Below are positions 59,072 through 64,000 of a stretch of DNA of 64,000 nt, in pieces (position 1 is the stretch's first letter; each line of letters opens with the position of its first letter). The notes under the pieces were generated by a model that was given only the letters and a program-made list of their open reading frames with translations, was not told where the DNA came from and searched no databases. Source of the stretch: Streptomyces diastaticus subsp. diastaticus. GTDB lineage: Bacteria; Actinomycetota; Actinomycetes; Streptomycetales; Streptomycetaceae. The stretch covers positions 963,501 to 1,027,500 of the forward strand of contig NZ_BLLN01000002.1 of assembly GCF_011170125.1 (NCBI RefSeq), read 5' to 3'. A program made the translations under genes and the position numbers.

Positions 59072-61475
59072 GCAGCCGGAGGGCGGCCCGTTTGTGCAGC
59101 GGCTCGTTGCCGTTGCCGCACTTGGGCGACTGGATGCAGGAGGGGCAGCCCGCGTCGCACTCGCAGGCGGCGATGGCCTCGCGGGTGGCGGTGAGCCACT
59201 CCCGTGCGGTGTGGAAGGCCCGTTCGGCGAAGCCGGCGCCGCCCGGGTGGCCGTCGTAGACGAAGACCGTGGGAAGGAGGGTGTCGGGGTGCAGTGGTGT
59301 GGAGACGCCGCCGATGTCGCGCCGGTCGCAGGTCGCGAAGAGCGGGAGCATGCCGATGGAGGCGTGCTCGGCGGCGTGCAGGGCGCCGCCGAGCTGCTCC
59401 GGGTTGATCCTGGCCGCGTCGAGCTGGTCCTCGGTGACCGTCCACCACACGGCCCGGGTGCGCAGGGTGCGCGGTGGCAGGTCGAGTTTGGTCTCGCCGA
59501 GGACCTCGCCGGTGATCAGGCGTCGGCGGAGGAAGGAGACGACCTGGTTGGTGACCTCCGCCGAGCCGTAGCAGAGCCGTCCGTCGCCCCAGGGGATCTC
59601 GGCGTCCGTCTCCAGCACGGAGATGGCGGTGGTGTCACGGGCGGTGGTCGAGTAGGACGGCGTGGCCTGCTCCACCAGGGCGACGGACTCCTCCAGATCG
59701 AGGTCGCGGACCAGGTAGGTGCGGCCCTGGTGGAGATGGACGGCGCCGGGGTGGACCGAGCCGTGGGCGGCGGCCGCGTCCACGGTGCCCAGCAGCCGGC
59801 CGGTGCCCGCCTCGACGATCTGCACGGGCCGGCCCCCGCCGCCCCGGATGTCGGCCAGGTCGGCGGCCGAGTCACGGCGCGTCCAGTGCCACCCGTGGGT
59901 CCGTCGGCGCAGCAGCTCGGCCGCCTCCAGCTGCGGCAGCAGCTCCCGGGTGGCCGGACCGAACAGGGCCAGGTCCTCCTCGGTCAGCGGCAGCTCCGCG
60001 GCGGCGGCGCACAGGTGGGGCGCGAGGACGTACGGGTTGTCGGGGTCGAGCACGGTCGACTCCACCGGCTGGTCGAAGATCGCCTCCGGGTGGTGGACGA
60101 GATAGGTGTCCAGCGGGTCGTCGCGGGCCACCATGACGGCCAGCGCCCCCTGCCCGGAGCGCCCCGCACGGCCCGCCTGCTGCCACAGGGAGGCCCGCGT
60201 ACCGGGATAACCGCAGATCAGGACCGCGTCGAGGCCGGAGACGTCGACGCCCAGCTCCAGGGCGGTGGTGGCGGCGAGGCCGAGGAGGTCGCCGGAGTGC
60301 AGGGCGCGCTCCAGGGCGCGGCGCTCCTCGGGGAGGTAGCCGCCCCGGTACGCCGCGACCCGGCGGGCGAGGGCGCGGTCCACCTCCGCCAGCCGCTCCT
60401 GGGCGATCACCGCGACCAGCTCCGCTCCGCGCCGCGAGCGGACGAAGGCCACGGTGCGGACCGACTGGACCGCGAGGTCGGTGAGGATGCCGGCGGTCTC
60501 GGCGGTCGCCGTGCGGCGTACCGGAGCGCCGTTCTCCCCGTGGTGCTCGGTCAGTGGCGGCTCCCACAGGGCGAAGACCAGCTCGCCCCGGGGCGAGGCG
60601 TCGTCGTCCACGGCGCTGACCGGCAGCCCGGTCAGCCGTCCGGCGGCCACCGCCGGCTCGGCCGCGGTGGCCGAGGCGAGCAGGAAGACGGGATCGGAGC
60701 CGTACCGGGCGCACAGGCGGCGCAGGCGGCGGATCACCTGGGCGACGTGCGAGCCGAAGACGCCCCGGTACGTGTGGCTCTCGTCGACCACGACGTAGCG
60801 CAGGGCGCGCAGGAAGGAGGACCAGCGCGGATGCGACGGCAGGATGCCTCGGTGCAGCATGTCGGGGTTGGTGAGGACGAGGTTGGCGTACTGGCGGATC
60901 CATTCGCGCTCCTCGACCGGGGTGTCACCGTCGTGGACGGCGGGCCGGACCGCCGTGCCGAGCGGGGCCGCCAGTTCCTTCACGGCCCGTAGCTGGTCGG
61001 CGGCGAGCGCCTTGGTGGGGGAGAGGTACAGGGCGGTGGCGCCGCGTCCGTTGGGGGCCTCCGAGCCGTCGAGCAGGCCGGAGAGGACCGGGACGAGGTA
61101 GGCGAGGGACTTGCCGGAGGCGGTGCCGGTGGCGACGATCACCGACCGGCCGTCGAGGGCGTGCTCGGCGACGGCCGCCTGGTGCGCCCACGGGTCGGCG
61201 ATGCCCGCCTTCTGGACCGCCGCGATCACCTGCGGACGAATCCGGTCCGGCCAGACGGCATGACGTCCGGCTCGCGGGGGCAAGTGCTCCGTATGAGTGA
61301 TGCGGGATTCCGGCGTCGTGGCCGGTCCGCCGCCTTCGTGAGCCCCCTCGGCGGGCGCGGCGAAACCGTGGCCGCTGCCCTGTCGGGAGGCCACCAGGCG
61401 GTCAAGGACCGTGCGAGGCGTGGGGCGAGGAGCTCCGCCCCCATCGGGACGGCTCGGCCGGGAGAACTCGGTCAT
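59034..61475 (-). CDS. DEAD/DEAH-box helicase with DUF1998 (MrfA-like)
   Basis: 813 aa from ATG 61475 (GTG 61493 possible). SF2 core: Walker A VATGTASGKSLAYLVP, LYLSPTKALAADQL, motif II VVDESHTYRG, VFLLASATAAEP, and C-terminal VSGLDAVLICGYPGTRASLWQQAGRAGRSGQG. The MZB/DUF1998 region near the end has four zinc-binding Cys in CECDAGCPSCIQSPKCGNGNE. This is the architecture of Bacillus subtilis MrfA/YprA, a mitomycin-repair helicase, and of related Hrq1-type enzymes. It converges on the tad operon and is divergent from bldG. Confidence 0.9.
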   Translation of the reverse strand: MTEFSRPSRPDGGGAPRPTPRTVLDRLVASRQGSGHGFAAPAEGAHEGGGPATTPESRITHTEHLPPRAGRHAVWPDRIRPQVIAAVQKAGIADPWAHQAAVAEHALDGRSVIVATGTASGKSLAYLVPVLSGLLDGSEAPNGRGATALYLSPTKALAADQLRAVKELAAPLGTAVRPAVHDGDTPVEEREWIRQYANLVLTNPDMLHRGILPSHPRWSSFLRALRYVVVDESHTYRGVFGSHVAQVIRRLRRLCARYGSDPVFLLASATAAEPAVAAGRLTGLPVSAVDDDASPRGELVFALWEPPLTEHHGENGAPVRRTATAETAGILTDLAVQSVRTVAFVRSRRGAELVAVIAQERLAEVDRALARRVAAYRGGYLPEERRALERALHSGDLLGLAATTALELGVDVSGLDAVLICGYPGTRASLWQQAGRAGRSGQGALAVMVARDDPLDTYLVHHPEAIFDQPVESTVLDPDNPYVLAPHLCAAAAELPLTEEDLALFGPATRELLPQLEAAELLRRRTHGWHWTRRDSAADLADIRGGGGRPVQIVEAGTGRLLGTVDAAAAHGSVHPGAVHLHQGRTYLVRDLDLEESVALVEQATPSYSTTARDTTAISVLETDAEIPWGDGRLCYGSAEVTNQVVSFLRRRLITGEVLGETKLDLPPRTLRTRAVWWTVTEDQLDAARINPEQLGGALHAAEHASIGMLPLFATCDRRDIGGVSTPLHPDTLLPTVFVYDGHPGGAGFAERAFHTAREWLTATREAIAACECDAGCPSCIQSPKCGNGNEPLHKRAALRLLTVLLQGAPPAP

Positions 61476-61637
61476 CGCCTTCGAGTCTGCCACTGGCGTG
61501 ACGGACAATGAGGTGAAGGCGTCGTGCACGCCTGCTGGTAAGTGATTGAATGCCAACGCGGCTGGCGAACCGTCCCGGGGGATCAAGCCGAGGTGTCCCG
61601 AGGGATGACCGCTCGATAGCAAGGTGCTGGAGGATCC

Positions 61638-61979
61638 GTGGACCTGTCCCTGTCGACCCACACCGTCGATGATCGTACGGTTGTCGAGGTCGGTGGCGAA
61701 ATCGATGTGTACACCGCGCCCAAGCTGCGGGAGCAGCTGGTCGAGCTGGTGAACGACGGCAATTTCCATCTGGTCGTCGACATGGAGAACGTCGACTTCC
61801 TCGACTCGACCGGCCTCGGTGTGCTGGTGGGTGGACTGAAGCGTGTGCGGGCCCACGAGGGCTCCCTGCGCCTGGTCTGCAACCAGGAGCGCATCCTCAA
61901 GATCTTCCGGATCACGGGGCTCACCAAGGTCTTCCCGATCCACCAGTCGGTCGACGAGGCCATCGCGGCCACCGACTGA
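61638..61979 (+). CDS. bldG: anti-sigma-factor antagonist BldG
   Basis: 113 aa from GTG 61638 with GGAGG six bases upstream. STAS-domain features: [49 protein letters not shown] and [23 protein letters not shown]. The phosphorylatable Ser57 lies in DSTGLG. It matches S. coelicolor BldG (SCO3549), which must cycle between phosphorylated and free states for aerial growth and antibiotic production (known). It binds anti-sigma factors when unphosphorylated. The 160 bp upstream, shared with the helicase gene, should hold its promoters. Confidence 0.95.
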   Translation: MDLSLSTHTVDDRTVVEVGGEIDVYTAPKLREQLVELVNDGNFHLVVDMENVDFLDSTGLGVLVGGLKRVRAHEGSLRLVCNQERILKIFRITGLTKVFPIHQSVDEAIAATD

Positions 61980-62265
61980 GACGCGGAGCGTGCACCGGGC
62001 CCGTCCCGGTGCACGCTGCCGTCGGTGGGCGGCCGTTCGCGCGACCGCCCGCCGCCCGCCCGATGCTCGCGCGTCGCGTACGGGGCGCCGGCCCGGCGTG
62101 TCCGCGTTCCTGACCGGTCGCGGCTTCTCGCGGACGTGGTTCGCCACGCCCGCCGTCGGCCGTACCCATGGCACGTGGCAGGCTCGGGCCCACAGCAACG
62201 GGAGTCGCCGGACTTCGGTGAGCCGGTTCTCCCGGAGAGCACTCCCGTACATCCGAGGGGGACGC

Positions 62266-62694
62266 ATGGCCACCGTTGAGCTCCGTTTCACCCCGCTGCC
62301 CGAGCACGTGCGGACGGCACGTCTGGTCGGGGCCGCGATGGCGCGCCGCGCCGGGGTGGCGGAGGCGGCCCTCGACGAGGTGCGGCTCGCCGTCGGCGAG
62401 GCGTGCACCCGTGCCGTGGGGCTCCACCAGCTCCACGAGGTGGCCGAGCCGGTGCAGGTGCGGCTCATCGAGGACGAGAAGCAGTTCTCCATCGAGGTGG
62501 CGGACGAGGCGCCGCACGCGGTGCCCACCGACATCGAGGCCGGTGCGGCGGGACTGCCCGTCACCGAGGACCCCGAGGGCGAGGACGAGATGGGACTCGC
62601 CGTCATCAGCGGCCTCGTCGACGACGTGCAGGTGAAGACCGGTGAGTCCGGCGGCCTGATCCGGATGACCTGGCCGACCGTTCCCTCCGCCTGA
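62266..62694 (+). CDS. RsbW-type anti-sigma factor / kinase adjacent to bldG
   Basis: 142 aa from ATG 62266 behind GAGGGGG. A GHKL-type ATPase domain: LDEVRLAVGEACTRAVGLHQ is the N-box, DEAPHAV the G1-like box and EDEMGLAVISGLVDDV the G2 region. It corresponds to the gene next to bldG in S. coelicolor (SCO3548), whose product interacts with BldG (known). Likely binds a sigma factor and phosphorylates BldG at Ser57. The gap of ~285 bp to bldG is long for this pair and may hold a second promoter. Confidence 0.9.
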   Translation: MATVELRFTPLPEHVRTARLVGAAMARRAGVAEAALDEVRLAVGEACTRAVGLHQLHEVAEPVQVRLIEDEKQFSIEVADEAPHAVPTDIEAGAAGLPVTEDPEGEDEMGLAVISGLVDDVQVKTGESGGLIRMTWPTVPSA

Positions 62695-62942
62695 CACCCC
62701 GTTCGACGACCGCCCGTATCCCCCGCTGACCTGCGACGCGCCTTCGTCGCGCGGTCAACCGCCTTCGCTCGGGCCGGTGTTGACGGGGTAGGAATTCCCG
62801 TCGATGTTGTGCGGGGTTCGTGAGCCTTGTCTCTCTTGGGCCAAAGGGCTTCAAATGGGCAGGTACCGGACGCCCGCGTGAGGGTTGGTGCCCGGGGGCC
62901 GTGTAAGTTCCGGGGCCGAGAGCCACGGAAGGGACCAATCCG

Positions 62943-63518
62943 GTGAACAAGAAGCTCGCAGCCGCACTGTCCGGCGGTGCGGTACTGGCGATGGCGCTGA
63001 CGGGATGCGGCGACGACAAGGAAGAGAAGCTCGACGCGTGGGCCAAGCAGGTCTGCGACGACGTGCAGCCGCAGGCCAAGAAGATCTCGGACGCGAATGC
63101 CGCGATCCAGGAGCAGACCTCGGACAACAGCAGTCCCGAGGACGTCCAGAAGACGGACTCGAAGGCGTTCGGCGACATGTCCGCCGCCTACAAGGCGATC
63201 GGTTCCGCGGTGAAGAAGGCCGGTGCCCCGCCGGTCGAGGACGGCGAGAAGACGAAGAACGACGCCGTGAAGGAACTCAACGGCATCTCCACGTCCTACG
63301 GCGACCTGAAGAAGCAGATCGACGACCTGGACACCGACGACCAGGGTGAGTTCGCGGACGGCCTCAAGGACATCGCCGGGGAGCTGTCGAAGATCAGCAA
63401 GAGCGGCAACGAGGCCCTGGAGAAGCTCCAGTCCGGCGAGGTCGGCGAGGCGATGAAGAACCAGGAGTCCTGCAAGAGCTCCACCACGTCCCCGGCCCCG
63501 TCGCCGTCGGGCGCCTGA
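62943..63518 (+). CDS. small lipoprotein
   Basis: 191 aa starting at GTG 62943. Lipoprotein signal peptide with lipobox LTGC at Cys22. The mature part is acidic, helical and Lys/Asp-rich (KLDAWAKQVCDDVQPQAKKI, SYGDLKKQIDDLDTDDQGEF, ELSKISKSGNEALEKL), with a second Cys pair (VCDD and ESCKSS) that may bridge. It ends in a Ser/Pro-rich tail. It is unusually AT-tolerant for this window. Family known only as a conserved Streptomyces lipoprotein; function unknown. Confidence 0.85.
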   Translation: MNKKLAAALSGGAVLAMALTGCGDDKEEKLDAWAKQVCDDVQPQAKKISDANAAIQEQTSDNSSPEDVQKTDSKAFGDMSAAYKAIGSAVKKAGAPPVEDGEKTKNDAVKELNGISTSYGDLKKQIDDLDTDDQGEFADGLKDIAGELSKISKSGNEALEKLQSGEVGEAMKNQESCKSSTTSPAPSPSGA

Positions 63519-64000
63519 GCCGGCGTCACCGGCTCGCCCGGCCACTCGCCCCGGGGGCGACCCTTCGAGCTCACGTCCTGAGGGCCGCCTGACGTGGCCG
63601 GCGCGCGGTCAGGTGCGTGCTCGTCACCACGCGTGCGCCCTGGCCGAGGTGACTCGCCATCGGGCGAGGTCCTCCGGGCTGGGACCGCCGGCTGAGATCG
63701 CCGGGCTGGGATCGCCGGGCTGGGATCGCCGGGCTGGGATCGCCGGGCCGTGGCTACGGGGTTCTCGCCGCCGGTTGAACCGGCCGGTCGGACGGCAGGG
63801 AGTGACGTCGGCCCGGTCCGGCCCTTCCCGTCCCCCGCTTCGGCGCCGGGGCGCCCCCACCGCTTCGAAGTCCTCGGCGAAGCCGGACTCGTCAGGTGGG
63901 TGCCTCAGCCGAGCTGCCCCCGCCGGGCGCCCGCGCGAGCCGCCGCCGCCGGGCGCTCCCGCGAGCCGCCCCCTTGCCGCCGCACCCAGCCCCCAGCCCC
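63519..64000. repeat. gene-free right edge with a 13-14-bp tandem repeat
   Basis: No convincing gene begins here before the window ends. At 63676-63744 the unit GGGCTGGGATCGCC recurs five times (13-14 bp each; one unit GGCTGAGATCGCC). Near 63916-63971 a second imperfect pair, GCCGGGCGC(C/T)C(C)CGCGAGCCGCC, occurs. A minus-strand frame at 63624-63860 spans the repeat; its ...PSPEDLARWRVTSARAHAW end is not recognised. Confidence 0.6.

Noticed and set aside
63624..63860. Minus-strand gene ending PEDLARWRVTSARAHAW
   Set aside because: The frame is mostly made of the 14-bp tandem repeat and lacks an RBS or recognisable domain.

Overview
The window is high-GC DNA with Streptomyces codon bias (G or C at nearly all third positions), many GTG starts, 4-bp ATGA/GTGA gene couplings and Streptomyces developmental genes (wblA, bldG, an ssd/tad locus, a crp). 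From memory, the order PBP - wblA - two ArsA-like ATPases - RidA/NUDIX/MBL - crp - nth - marP - acsA - deacetylase - ssd/tad - helicase - bldG matches the S. coelicolor SCO3547-SCO3585 neighbourhood, so the right two thirds is conserved chromosome core. I did no database comparison.

Layout. (1) 1-9.7 kb: small metabolic and regulatory genes: a cut-off alpha/beta hydrolase, an NTF2-like protein, two membrane or DUF proteins, an HTH_42 (AlkZ-like fold) protein, a DinB-family protein and a WYL regulator. They are followed by a tightly coupled leftward operon of a small secreted protein, an ABC ATPase and a large FtsX-type permease. (2) 9.9-13.1 kb: a 1060-aa Ski2-like SF2 helicase with an N-terminal zinc ribbon. 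(3) 13.3-22.0 kb: a decaying integrative element of the pSAM2/AICE type, inserted in the 3' half of tRNA-Pro(CGG) and bounded by 40-bp direct repeats. It keeps int and xis. Its replication initiator carries a ~95-bp micro-inversion that flips the HUH catalytic motif onto the other strand. A DNA methylase is split by an in-frame TGA, a zinc-ribbon gene is frameshifted at a C8 run and a GGDEF gene lacks its 5' part. No tra gene is visible. A complete IS5-family insertion (AGT target duplication) and older IS3/IS5 remnants sit at its left side.

(4) 22-43 kb: core genes: metallophosphoesterase, GatB/YqeY protein, bifunctional PBP, wblA, the ArsA pair, DUF4177/RidA, two NUDIX hydrolases, MBL hydrolase, crp, nth, MarP-type protease, alpha/beta hydrolase, holin-like DUF1469 protein, nhaA and acsA. 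(5) 43-50.3 kb: a SulP-STAS-beta-carbonic anhydrase fusion, a 1.5-kb stretch without a convincing gene, a lipoprotein polysaccharide deacetylase, a CooC-like P-loop ATPase and a Fic-fold protein with a degenerate motif. (6) 50.6-59 kb: an HAD phosphatase, then a seven-gene ssd-tadA-tadB-tadC-DUF4244-tadE-tadE-like operon for an Flp-type pilus or secretion machine. DUF4244 and both TadE proteins carry plausible prepilin-peptidase sites, but no peptidase gene is present. (7) 59-64 kb: an MrfA-type helicase, bldG with its neighbouring anti-sigma-factor gene, and a small lipoprotein.

Most interesting are the micro-inverted Rep gene and the other lesions in the integrated element, the uncharacterised secreted-protein/ABC operon beside the zinc-ribbon helicase, and palindromes upstream of wblA and the deacetylase that resemble a BldM-type site.
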